A stretch of 64,000 nt of DNA from Mycobacterium cookii (GTDB taxonomy: Bacteria > Actinomycetota > Actinomycetes > Mycobacteriales > Mycobacteriaceae), in the NCBI RefSeq assembly GCF_010727945.1, contig NZ_AP022569.1:3286001-3350000 (forward strand). The letters are read 5' to 3'. Below the pieces are notes generated by a model. The model searched no databases. It worked only from the letters and a program-made list of their open reading frames with translations, and was not told the DNA's origin. Below are positions 15,159-24,692 of this stretch, piece by piece. Position 1 is the first letter of the stretch. Every line of letters starts with the position of its first letter. Made by a program: the position numbers and the translations under genes.

Positions 15159-18100
15159 ATGACGGCGGCAGGCTTGGTGTGCAGGTCGTGCGGCACTGAG
15201 TTGCCGGCGAACTCGAAGTTCTGCAACCACTGCGGTGCACCGGTCACGGCACACGACGCCCATGCTGAGTACAAGCAGGTAACGGTGCTGTTCGCCGATG
15301 TGGTGCATTCGATGGACATCGCCGCGGCGGTCGGTGCGGAGCGGTTGCGCGAGATCATGGCTGCCCTCTCCGACCGCTGTGCTGCTGTGGTGCAGCGATA
15401 CGGCAGCACAATCACACAGTGGACCGGCGATGGGATCATGGCCGTGTTTGGCGCGCCGGTAGCGGCGGAAGATCACGCCGTCCTGGGCTGTCTGGCGGCC
15501 CTAGGCCTTCAGGAGGAGGCGACGCGGCTCGCCGTCGATGTGCGCGAGCATGACGGTATCGATCTGCGGTTGCGGGTCGGGCTGAATTCCGGCGAGGTGA
15601 TCGCCGGTGCGATGGGTTCGGGCAAGTTTGGCTACGCCACCGTCGGTGAGCCGGTCGGGATGGCCCAGCGGATGGAGTCGGTTGCCCCCCCGGGCGGGGT
15701 GATGCTGAGTGCTTCGACTGTGCGACTTATTCAGGGTGTGGCGCATCTGGCTGCGACTGAGTTGGTCCGGGTCAAGGGTGTCGAGGAACCGGTGCCCGTT
15801 CGTCGGCTGTTGGGCATGACCGACGGGCATCGCGCCGGCGGGCGTGCGGAGGCGACTCTGGTCGGGCGGCACTGGGAGATGGCGGCGGTCGAGGGCTTGT
15901 TAGAGCGGGCCATCGGCGGTCACGGCGCGGTGGTCGGCGTGATGGGGTCAGCGGGCATCGGCAAGAGCCGTCTGGTGCGCGAGGTCACCGCAATGGCCGC
16001 CGCCCGGGGTGTCGAGGTCTTTACCGCCTTCTGCGAATCACACGCCAGCGATATCCCGTTTTACGTCGTGGCGCGGTTACTACGTGCTGCCACCGGCGTG
16101 CGCGGACTCGACAACGCGGCCGCTCGCGTGGGAGTGCGGGGTCAATTCCCCGCCGCCCACCCCGAGGACGTGCTGCTGTTGGAGGATCTGCTAGGGATCG
16201 CCGACCCCGATGTGGCGCTGGCCAAGATCGATCCGGACGCCCGCCGGCGGCGGTTGACCGCGCTCGTCAATGCCGCGTCGCTGGCCCGAAAAGCCCCGGC
16301 GGTCTATGTCATCGAGGACCTGCACTGGATCGACGGGGTGAGCGAATCCCTGTTGACCAACTTTGTCACGGTGGTCCCGCAGACGCCCTCGCTGGTGCTG
16401 ATCAGCTACCGCCCCGAATATCGGGGCACGTTGAGCGGGGTGCCCGGTGCGCAGAGCATCGCCCTTGGCCCGCTGAGTGATTCGGAGACTGCAGCGTTGG
16501 TCTCGCAGCTGCTCGGGCCGGACCGTTCGGTTGGCGGGTTGGCCACAATGATCGCCGAAAGAGTCTCGGGTAACCCGTTTTTCGTCGAAGAGATGGTGCG
16601 CGATCTGGCCGAGCGGGGTGTGCTGACCGGAGCCCGTTGTAATTATGTCTGCCGGGCCGATCATGCCGATGCCGCCGTGCCGGCGACCCTGCAGGCCACC
16701 ATCGGCGCCCGTATCGACCGGCTCTCCCCCGCCGCCAAGCAGACTCTGAGTGCCGCCGCGGTGATCGGGGTGCGATTTGACGCCGAGCAGTTGGCGTTGC
16801 TCGATGGTAAGGCTGAGCTGGGCGAGCTGATTGCTGCCGAACTTGTCGACCAGGTGCGGTTCACCCCGCACGCCGAGTACGCCTTCCACCATCCACTGAT
16901 CCGGACCGTAGCCTACGAAACACAGCTGAAGTCCGACCGCGCCGAACTGCATCGGCGGCTGGCAACCGCCATCCAACAACACCACCCGGACTCGCTGGAA
17001 GAGAACGCCGCGCTGATCGCCGAGCATCTCGAGGCCGCCGGTGACCTGTGCGCTGCTTTCGGCTGGCACATGCGCGCCGGGGCATGGGCACAATTGCGCG
17101 ATATCAGGGCCGCGCGCAACAGCTGGGAACGGGCCCGAACGATGGCCGACCGGTTGCCCACCGATGACCCGGGCCGAACGTCGATGCGCATCGCCCCGCG
17201 GACGCTGCTGTGCATGAACACCGTCCGGGTCGCCGGCAGCATCGCCGACACCGGCTTCGACGAACTGCGTGACCTCTGCAATGCCGCTGGCGACACAGTG
17301 TCGCTGGCGATCGGCATGGGCGGCCTGATGACGACGCTGGTATTCCATAACCGCTATCGGGAAGCGGCGCGGCTTGCGTCGGAGTGCAACCTGCTGCTCG
17401 CGTCGTTCGCTGATCCGCCGATGACGTTGATGTTGCTCATGAGCAGCGCCAAGTGGTTCGCAGGACAGGCAGCCGAAGGTCTGCGCTTGGCCCAGCGCGT
17501 CATCGATTTGGCCGACGGCGATCCCACCAAGGGCGCTCTGGGCCCCGTCGGGTCACCGTTGGCGATGGCATTCCTCATGCGTGGCAACTGTCGATATTGC
17601 CTCGGCGTTCCGGGCTGGAGGGAAGACCTCGACCAGGCGTTCGCGATGGCCCGCAGCGTCGACCCGAAGTCCTTCATCACCCCTGCGCTGTATAAGTACC
17701 GCTTCGCCGCCCATGCCGGGGCGGTGCTCCCCGACGCCGCGGCTGACCGGGACACCGCCGAAGCGATGAAGCTGGCCGAGCATTCCGGCGATGACTTCCA
17801 GGTGGATGCCGCCCGGGTCAGTCGCGGCCTTGTCCTCATCAATCAGGGCGGTTCGCAACGCGCCGCAGGTTTTGCGCTGCTCGCCGAGTTTCGTGAAGCT
17901 AACGTGCGGCATGGCTATGCGGAAAACGTAGTGCGGACCGTCGATACCGAGATCGCCAAGGAGAAAGCCAGGACCGGCGATATCGGCGGCGCCATCGAGT
18001 TGGCACGCGCGGTCGTCGACTACACCTTCGACGCGGGGGACGCGCTTTCCCTTGGCGAGGCCGTTCGGGTCTTGGTGGAATCCCTGTTGCAGCGCGGCAC

Positions 18101-18326
18101 GAGCGCCGATCTCACAGAGGCGCAGGCCACGGTCGACCGACTGGCGGCAGAGCCGACCGACCCGGGATTCGTACTATTCGAGGTGGCGCTGCTGCGGATG
18201 CGGGCTCTTCTGGCGCGGGCTCGCGGTGACGCAGCGAGCTATGCCGAGTTCCGGGATCGCTATCGCGACACAGCGAAAGAGCTTGGCTTCGAAGGGCATA
18301 TCGCCTTGGCCGAAGCGATGCCATGA
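15159..18326 (+). CDS. Zinc-ribbon/class III nucleotide cyclase/AAA ATPase signalling protein
   Basis: The 1055-residue protein has three visible parts. Residues 8-25 form a CxxC/CxxC zinc ribbon. Residues about 38-215 are a class III adenylate/guanylate cyclase domain with metal Asp47 (LFADVVHS) and Asp91 (GDGIMAVF). From about 235 there is an ATPase region with Walker A GSAGIGKS (263-270) and a VYVIEDLHWID Walker-B-like motif, then helical repeats. The transition-state Arg171 is present but the usual Asn four residues before it is Gly167, so activity may be weak or altered. No LuxR DNA-binding domain is seen at the C-terminus. It resembles the multidomain cyclases of M. tuberculosis in general plan. 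Confidence 0.88.
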   Translation: MTAAGLVCRSCGTELPANSKFCNHCGAPVTAHDAHAEYKQVTVLFADVVHSMDIAAAVGAERLREIMAALSDRCAAVVQRYGSTITQWTGDGIMAVFGAPVAAEDHAVLGCLAALGLQEEATRLAVDVREHDGIDLRLRVGLNSGEVIAGAMGSGKFGYATVGEPVGMAQRMESVAPPGGVMLSASTVRLIQGVAHLAATELVRVKGVEEPVPVRRLLGMTDGHRAGGRAEATLVGRHWEMAAVEGLLERAIGGHGAVVGVMGSAGIGKSRLVREVTAMAAARGVEVFTAFCESHASDIPFYVVARLLRAATGVRGLDNAAARVGVRGQFPAAHPEDVLLLEDLLGIADPDVALAKIDPDARRRRLTALVNAASLARKAPAVYVIEDLHWIDGVSESLLTNFVTVVPQTPSLVLISYRPEYRGTLSGVPGAQSIALGPLSDSETAALVSQLLGPDRSVGGLATMIAERVSGNPFFVEEMVRDLAERGVLTGARCNYVCRADHADAAVPATLQATIGARIDRLSPAAKQTLSAAAVIGVRFDAEQLALLDGKAELGELIAAELVDQVRFTPHAEYAFHHPLIRTVAYETQLKSDRAELHRRLATAIQQHHPDSLEENAALIAEHLEAAGDLCAAFGWHMRAGAWAQLRDIRAARNSWERARTMADRLPTDDPGRTSMRIAPRTLLCMNTVRVAGSIADTGFDELRDLCNAAGDTVSLAIGMGGLMTTLVFHNRYREAARLASECNLLLASFADPPMTLMLLMSSAKWFAGQAAEGLRLAQRVIDLADGDPTKGALGPVGSPLAMAFLMRGNCRYCLGVPGWREDLDQAFAMARSVDPKSFITPALYKYRFAAHAGAVLPDAAADRDTAEAMKLAEHSGDDFQVDAARVSRGLVLINQGGSQRAAGFALLAEFREANVRHGYAENVVRTVDTEIAKEKARTGDIGGAIELARAVVDYTFDAGDALSLGEAVRVLVESLLQRGTSADLTEAQATVDRLAAEPTDPGFVLFEVALLRMRALLARARGDAASYAEFRDRYRDTAKELGFEGHIALAEAMP

Positions 18327-18335
18327 CGGCGCGGT

Positions 18336-19127
18336 TCATCCAGCCCGATTTGCAAGGACATGATTTTCCGCCATCCAGCTGTCGATGTAGCTCATAGTGA
18401 TCGGCAGAGCCGTCCCAGAAAACACCATGTGGTCAGAGCGGGGGATCTGAACGCAGTCCCCGTGCTGGTACCGGGCTGCGGTCCGGCGCACGACTCGGGT
18501 TGGCACGATGCGGTCACACTCGGCACCTATCACCAGCACAGGGGCAGTGACCGCCGCGAAATCGACAACGGTGGCCTTCGAAAGCCTCGGCACTGCAAGG
18601 AGGAGTTCCCAAAGATAGCGACCGGACTCGCAGACGAAGCCGTCATATATCTCTCGGGCGCTGTCCTCGGTCTGCGTGTTGGCGATCCAACGTCGAGATT
18701 GCTCGAACGTCGGAGGGCGCCATGGCTTTTTCCAGGAGCGAGGCCGCAGCACGTGCGGCAGCATCATGCGCAAGCTTGTGAGTGTCCCACCCGTTGTGCC
18801 CGCCACGGGAGCGGGACACGCGGCTACCACGCCAGCCGGGCGGGCGCCCGCGGCGACCAACTGCGCCAGCAGACCGCCCATCGAGTGACCTACCAGAAGC
18901 GGCGGAGAATCCAGTGATTTCACGAACGCCACCAAGTCGTCGGCGTAGTCCCGAAGGCTTAGCGACGCGACCTTCTTCGCGCCTTCCCGCCTGGGCAGTT
19001 CGTGGTACCGCAGGGTCGGGGTGTGCACCGCGTATCCACGCTCTTCGAATGCAGCGCGGGCCGGAGCCAACTGCTCCCCACGACCAAAGGAGCCGTGAAT
19101 CAAGACGACGTGTTTGGCGTCGGTCAC
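18336..19127 (-). CDS. Alpha/beta hydrolase
   Basis: The GTG at 19127 gives 263 residues starting right at the first strand (VTDAKHVVLIHGSFG, oxyanion region), whereas the longer frame from 19280 would run into the upstream PHP gene. The nucleophile elbow is VGHSMGG; the acid and His are probably in IGAECDRIVP and RSDHMVFSG. It belongs to the lysophospholipase/esterase-type hydrolases; substrate unknown. It lies downstream of the PHP-domain gene on the same strand. Confidence 0.83.
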   Translation of the reverse strand: MTDAKHVVLIHGSFGRGEQLAPARAAFEERGYAVHTPTLRYHELPRREGAKKVASLSLRDYADDLVAFVKSLDSPPLLVGHSMGGLLAQLVAAGARPAGVVAACPAPVAGTTGGTLTSLRMMLPHVLRPRSWKKPWRPPTFEQSRRWIANTQTEDSAREIYDGFVCESGRYLWELLLAVPRLSKATVVDFAAVTAPVLVIGAECDRIVPTRVVRRTAARYQHGDCVQIPRSDHMVFSGTALPITMSYIDSWMAENHVLANRAG

Positions 19128-19206
19128 GAAGCCAAGGATGACAGCCCAGGTGTTAGCCAGGGCCGCATACGCGTCGATTCGGCGACAGGCCAAGTCCGCG
19201 TTGGCG

Positions 19207-20217
19207 CTACCCGACCGATGCCGTCCACGCCAAAAGCTTCTCCACCGGCCAGGTGTTGACGATCCGCTCGGCCGGCACACCCGCGTCCAGCGCCCGCTGC
19301 GCGCCGTAGCCGAGGAAGTCCAACTGGCCCGGCGCGTGCGCGTCGGTGTCGATGCTGAACTCGCAGCCGATCTCCAGCGCGAGGTTCAGCAGCCGGGTGG
19401 GCGGGTCGCGTCGTTCGGGCCGGGAGTTGATCTCGACGGCGGTGCCGTGGTCGCGGCAGGCGGTGAACACCGCCTCGGCGTCGAACGTCGACTCCGGCCG
19501 CATACCGCGGTTGCCGGTGACCAGCCGTCCCGTGCAGTGCCCGAGCACGTCGGCGTGCCCGTCGCTGACGGCGCGCACCATTCGCCGTGTCATCGCCGCG
19601 GAGTCCATCGACAGCTTGGAGTGCACGCTGGCCACCACGACGTCGAGGCGGTCCAGCAGCTCGGGCTCCTGGTCGAGGCTGCCGTCGTCGAGGATGTCCA
19701 CCTCGATGCCGGTCAGGATGCGCATCGGCGCGAACCGATCGCGCAGCGTGTCGATGACGTCGAGCTGTTTGCGCAGCCGCTCCGGCGACAAGCCGTTGGC
19801 GATCGTCAGGCGCGGCGAGTGGTCGGTCAGCGCGCAGTATTCGTGACCAAGCGCCTTCGCGGTGGCCATCATTTCCTCGATGTCCGCCGAACCGTCCGAC
19901 CAGTTCGAGTGCAGATGCAGGTCGCCGCGTAGCGCGGCCCGGATTTCACCGCCGCCGAGATCCTGCGCGGCCGAACATAATTCGGCCAGGGCATCGGGTT
20001 CGCGGCCGGCCCAGGCCTGGGCGATCACCTTGGCCGTCTTCGGCCCGATACCGGGCAGCGACTGCCAGCTGTTGGCCTGGCCGTGCCGCTCGCGTTCGGC
20101 GTCGTCGAGGCGCTCGACGATGTCGGCGGCGTTGCGGTAGGCCATCACCCGACGGGTGTCTTCGCGCGCCCGGTCCTTGTAGTAGGCGATCTGACGCAGT
20201 GCGGCTACCGGATCCAT
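19207..20217 (-). CDS. PHP-domain protein with helix-hairpin-helix (Rv3856c-like)
   Basis: The 336-residue protein carries an N-terminal helix-hairpin-helix DNA-binding segment of the DNA polymerase X type (SLPGIGPKTAKVIAQA, residues about 52-67). A PHP phosphoesterase domain follows with metal-binding motifs DLHLHSNWSDG, ALTDHSPR, GIEVDIL, ASVHSKLSM, HCTGR and IDTDAH. The combination resembles the nuclease half of bacterial PolX without the polymerase core, so a DNA-repair or phosphoesterase role is inferred. The start lies seven bases from the 51-bp repeat array. Confidence 0.88.
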   Translation of the reverse strand: MDPVAALRQIAYYKDRAREDTRRVMAYRNAADIVERLDDAERERHGQANSWQSLPGIGPKTAKVIAQAWAGREPDALAELCSAAQDLGGGEIRAALRGDLHLHSNWSDGSADIEEMMATAKALGHEYCALTDHSPRLTIANGLSPERLRKQLDVIDTLRDRFAPMRILTGIEVDILDDGSLDQEPELLDRLDVVVASVHSKLSMDSAAMTRRMVRAVSDGHADVLGHCTGRLVTGNRGMRPESTFDAEAVFTACRDHGTAVEINSRPERRDPPTRLLNLALEIGCEFSIDTDAHAPGQLDFLGYGAQRALDAGVPAERIVNTWPVEKLLAWTASVG

Positions 20218-20223
20218 TTCTCC

Positions 20224-20631
20224 AGTGTGCCCGCCGGCGACGATGCAGAGCGCAGCGATGAGGAGGAGCGGCGCAGTGTGCCCGCCGGCGACGATGCAGA
20301 GCGCAGCGATGAGGAGGAGCGGCGCAGTGTGCCCGCCGGCGACGATGCAGAGCGCAGCGATGAGGAGGAGCGGCGCAGTGTGCCCGCCGGCGACGATGCA
20401 GAGCGCAGCGATGAGGAGGAGCGGCGCAGTGTGCCCGCCGGCGACGATGCAGAGCGCAGCGATGAGGAGGAGCGGCGCAGTGTGCCCGCCGGCGACGATG
20501 CAGAGCGCAGCGATGAGGAGGAGCGGCGCAGTGTGCCCGCCGGCGACGATGCAGAGCGCAGCGATGAGGAGGAGCGGCGCAGTGTGCCCGCCGGCGACGA
20601 TGCAGAGCGCAGCGATGAGGAGGAGCGGCGC
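20224..20631 (+). repeat. MIRU-derived array, eight identical 51-bp units
   Basis: The unit starting AGTGTGCCCGCCGGCGACGA recurs eight times without visible change at exact 51-bp steps (20224, 20275 ... 20581); a partial ninth AGTGTGCCC follows at 20632. Compared with the 53-bp MIRU it has lost 2 bp and the ATGA stop/start overlap, so it reads through as 8 x SVPAGDDAERSDEEERR on the plus strand. The flanking genes are both on the minus strand, so the array is antisense to them. Perfect identity suggests recent expansion and likely variable copy number. Confidence 0.95.
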
Positions 20632-20647
20632 AGTGTGCCCCGTCTCG

Positions 20648-21049
20648 CTAGAGCAACTGGCCGACGACGAAGCCGGCGAAGATCACCCCGAAGCCGCCGA
20701 TCTCCGCGACGATCAGCGCGAGCATCGCGAGTTTCAGTGCGCCGTCCGGCTTTTCGAACTGGTTGTCGGTGTCCCGCCGCAGACCGTGGGCGATATAGCT
20801 GAGGATGGCCGCGACGAAGAAGAACACCAGGAACGCCGCCGCGGTCAAGTTGACCCAGGCCGGCCAAGCGCTGAACTGCACGAAGACCGCGACCAGCAGC
20901 GTCGCGAACGAATACAGCAGCGCCGCGCGGTGGGCGATGTCGACGTAGGGATGCGCGCGATGATCCTGCGACGCCAGCATCTGGCGGTACTTCCACACAC
21001 CGAGCACCAATGCGAGCAGGAAGATCAGCCCGGCGGCCAGCAGGGTCAT
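20648..21049 (-). CDS. Four-helix membrane protein (Rv3857c-like)
   Basis: The ATG at 21049 gives 133 residues with four hydrophobic segments (about 2-20, 44-62, 66-90 and 108-132). A start at 21148 would run into the divergent oxidoreductase gene. The position matches M. tuberculosis Rv3857c, which is annotated as shorter. There is no functional motif. The next gene downstream on the same strand (PHP protein) is separated by the 408-bp repeat array. Confidence 0.78.
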   Translation of the reverse strand: MTLLAAGLIFLLALVLGVWKYRQMLASQDHRAHPYVDIAHRAALLYSFATLLVAVFVQFSAWPAWVNLTAAAFLVFFFVAAILSYIAHGLRRDTDNQFEKPDGALKLAMLALIVAEIGGFGVIFAGFVVGQLL

Positions 21050-21110
21050 CCTGACGTCGTAGCGCAGCACGTTGCGGCACGAGTCGAGAAGCGGGACTAC
21101 CGTCGGATTA

Positions 21111-21959
21111 ATGCGATTCGCGTTCAAAACCTCACCCCAAAACACCACCTGGAAACAGATGCTCGCCGTCTGGCAGACCGCCGACGATATCGACGTTTTC
21201 GAATCCGGGTGGACCTTCGACCACTTCTACCCGATCTTCAGCGACAGCGCCGGACCCTGTCTGGAGGGCTGGACGACGTTGACGGCACTAGCCCAGGCGA
21301 CCACGCGACTGCGGCTGGGCACTCTGGTCACCGGCATCCACTACCGCCATCCCGCGGTGCTGGCCAACATGGCCACCGCGCTGGACATCATCTCCGACGG
21401 CCGGCTCGAGCTGGGCATCGGCGCCGGATGGAACGAGGAGGAATCCGGCGCCTACGGCATCGAGCTCGGCAGCATCAAAGAACGCTTCGACCGGTTCGAA
21501 GAAGCTTGCGGAGTGCTGACCAGCCTGCTGAGCAACGAGACGACCAACTTCGACGGCACCTACTACCAGCTCAAAGACGCCCGCAACGAACCCAAGGGCC
21601 CGCAGCGTCCGCACCCGCCGATCTGCATCGGAGGCAGTGGTGAAAAGCGCACGCTGCGGATCACCGCCCGCTATGCCCAACACTGGAACTTCGCCGGCGG
21701 ACCGCCGGATCTGTTCGCGCACAAGCTCGAGGTGCTGAAATCCCACTGCGCCGACATCGGGCGCGATCCGAAGGAGATCGTGACCTCGGCGCATCTGCGG
21801 CTGGAGGACGATCTCAACTACGCGAAGGTCATCGACGACGCGACCGCGCTGGCCGCCGAGGGACTCGATCTGGGCATCGTGTACATCCCGGTGCCGCATG
21901 ACCCGGGGGTGCTGGAGCCGCTGGCCGAGGCGATCCGCGACTCGGGGTTGCGCGACTGA
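21111..21959 (+). CDS. LLM-class (F420-dependent type) oxidoreductase
   Basis: The ATG at 21111 gives 282 residues. The luciferase-like fold is recognisable from GWTFDHFYP, the RLRLGTLVTGIHYRHPAVLAN motif, ISDGRLELGIGAGWNEEE and the C-terminal region. Mycobacterial members usually use coenzyme F420, but some use FMN; the cofactor is inferred from family habit only. It is divergent from the four-helix membrane gene (61-bp gap) and followed by a strong terminator. Confidence 0.88.
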   Translation: MRFAFKTSPQNTTWKQMLAVWQTADDIDVFESGWTFDHFYPIFSDSAGPCLEGWTTLTALAQATTRLRLGTLVTGIHYRHPAVLANMATALDIISDGRLELGIGAGWNEEESGAYGIELGSIKERFDRFEEACGVLTSLLSNETTNFDGTYYQLKDARNEPKGPQRPHPPICIGGSGEKRTLRITARYAQHWNFAGGPPDLFAHKLEVLKSHCADIGRDPKEIVTSAHLRLEDDLNYAKVIDDATALAAEGLDLGIVYIPVPHDPGVLEPLAEAIRDSGLRD

Positions 21960-21991
21960 GGGAAGCGCATCAGCTGAACAGTGCGCCAACG

Positions 21992-22024
21992 CCGGGCGCC
22001 GCGTGTCGAATCCGCGGCGCCCGG
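21992..22024 (+). terminator. Hairpin terminator after the LLM gene
   Basis: CCGGGCGCCGCG (21992-22003) and CGCGGCGCCCGG (22013-22024) form a perfect 12-bp stem with a 9-nt loop, 33 bp after the stop codon, followed by TCTTGGCGCTTTGTTTT. Confidence 0.8.
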
Positions 22025-22148
22025 TCTTGGCGCTTTGTTTTCGGGTAGCGGACTACTCGTGCCCAGCTCAGCCTGCTCGGCGCACCATGGAACCCGAGCA
22101 CAGAACTGCTCGTACGTCACACCCTAAGACACCGCCAAATGCTCTGTC

Positions 22149-22817
22149 TTGGAAAGGATCTGGGAAGAAACGAAGAACTATGATGTCCAACAAGGCGACA
22201 CCCTGTTCACCATCGCTCAACGTGAATACGGAGACGGCAACCTGTTCTCGGTGATCGCACTGCAGAATCACCTCGCTGATCCAGACCTGGTCGAGGTCGG
22301 AGAACAGCTGCTGATCCCGTACGTCACCTACCGGCATCAGGTCACCGCACTTGATTCCAACGTGGCGCGAAAGGAGATCACCCAGCACTACTACGGCACG
22401 ACGGACTCCAATGTCGAGTTGATCTGGGAGATCGTCAACGGAGTGGCCCAGCGTGAGATCCACCAGGGCACCTGGCTGCACATGCCCGACCTCACCAATG
22501 TCGGTCACTACACCGTCGTCGCGGACGAAACCCTCCCGGGCCTGGCCGCCCGCTGGTACGGCGACGATCACCTCGCGGTCATCATCGAACTCGCCAACAA
22601 CCTGCCCACGGGCAGCTCGTTGACTGCCGGTCAAGTGCTGATTCAGCCGGGATTGAACCGCCTGCGCCACGTGGCCGGCGATACCCTGGCCTCGCTGTGC
22701 CTTGAGGAGTACGGCGACGCGGACCTTGACACCAGAATCGCCGTCGTCGCGGCGGCCAATCACATCAATACGCCGGATGCGGTCTTCTGCAACCAGGCGG
22801 TGTATATCCCTTCGTAA
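22149..22817 (+). CDS. Protein of four tandem LysM-like domains, no signal peptide
   Basis: The 222-residue protein is built almost wholly from four LysM-like units: about 10-57 (YDVQQGDTLFTIAQREYGDG), 62-112 (HQVTALDSNVARKEITQHYY), 118-166 (HYTVVADETLPGLAARWYGD) and 168-222 (LRHVAGDTLASLCLEEYGDA). LysM modules bind peptidoglycan-type glycans, but no secretion signal or membrane helix is visible; similar LysM proteins occur in phage-tail-like assemblies. The start is uncertain: TTG 22149 is the first start codon in frame and has no good ribosome-binding site, while a better one (AAAGGATC...GAAG before an ATG at 22181) points into another frame. Confidence 0.75.
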   Translation: MERIWEETKNYDVQQGDTLFTIAQREYGDGNLFSVIALQNHLADPDLVEVGEQLLIPYVTYRHQVTALDSNVARKEITQHYYGTTDSNVELIWEIVNGVAQREIHQGTWLHMPDLTNVGHYTVVADETLPGLAARWYGDDHLAVIIELANNLPTGSSLTAGQVLIQPGLNRLRHVAGDTLASLCLEEYGDADLDTRIAVVAAANHINTPDAVFCNQAVYIPS

Positions 22818-22935
22818 CCCCTCGAAGCCCCTTTGGAGCCCAAAATCACGTGATCGCGCTTCGGACACGCCGCGATCACAACCTCGCAAAGTTCAGCAAA
22901 GCTGCGCCATGCAGCCGATGAACGCTTGCGTCGGC

Positions 22936-23070
22936 TCAAACGCCGAAGCGCAGCAGGTCTTCCGGGGTCACCAAGCGCTCGAGCTTTGCCGGGAATTCCC
23001 GGCTCTTGACTGGGTGTCGGAACCATGACCAGGCGATTCGGCCGACCCGTGAGCGGGTCATCGGGTTCAT
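22936..23070 (-). CDS. Small Arg-rich protein (44 aa), unknown
   Basis: ATG at 23070 to TGA at 22936-22938 encodes 44 residues starting MNPMTRSRVGRIAWSWFRHP and ending in an acidic-hydrophobic tail (LVTPEDLLRFGV). An AGGAG motif lies about 14 nt upstream. The aromatic/basic first half followed by a regular amphipathic tail reads like a real small protein. No family is recognised. The rest of the 22818-23219 gap shows no other gene. Confidence 0.45.
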   Translation of the reverse strand: MNPMTRSRVGRIAWSWFRHPVKSREFPAKLERLVTPEDLLRFGV

Positions 23071-23219
23071 ATACACAGCGCTAACTCCTGCGGTCGATCA
23101 GCTCAACCGGGCCCCACACCCCGCGACGCCCGTATCGAACTATTAGACAGCCTTCGGCTGGCAAATAGTGTAAGACTCGCCGCAACATTTATCAAATGTT
23201 GCGTACGTGACGAATGTGA

Positions 23220-24684
<1,465 letters not shown>

Positions 24685-24692
<8 letters not shown>

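Noticed and set aside
20224..20631. CRISPR-like array
   Set aside because: Units are contiguous and identical with no unique spacers, and no cas genes are present; the unit matches the MIRU family.
20083..20802. Long plus-strand open frame spanning the 51-bp repeats, and the equivalent minus-strand frame
   Set aside because: Openness comes from the 51-bp period being a multiple of 3; outside the repeats both frames run antisense or out of frame through real genes.
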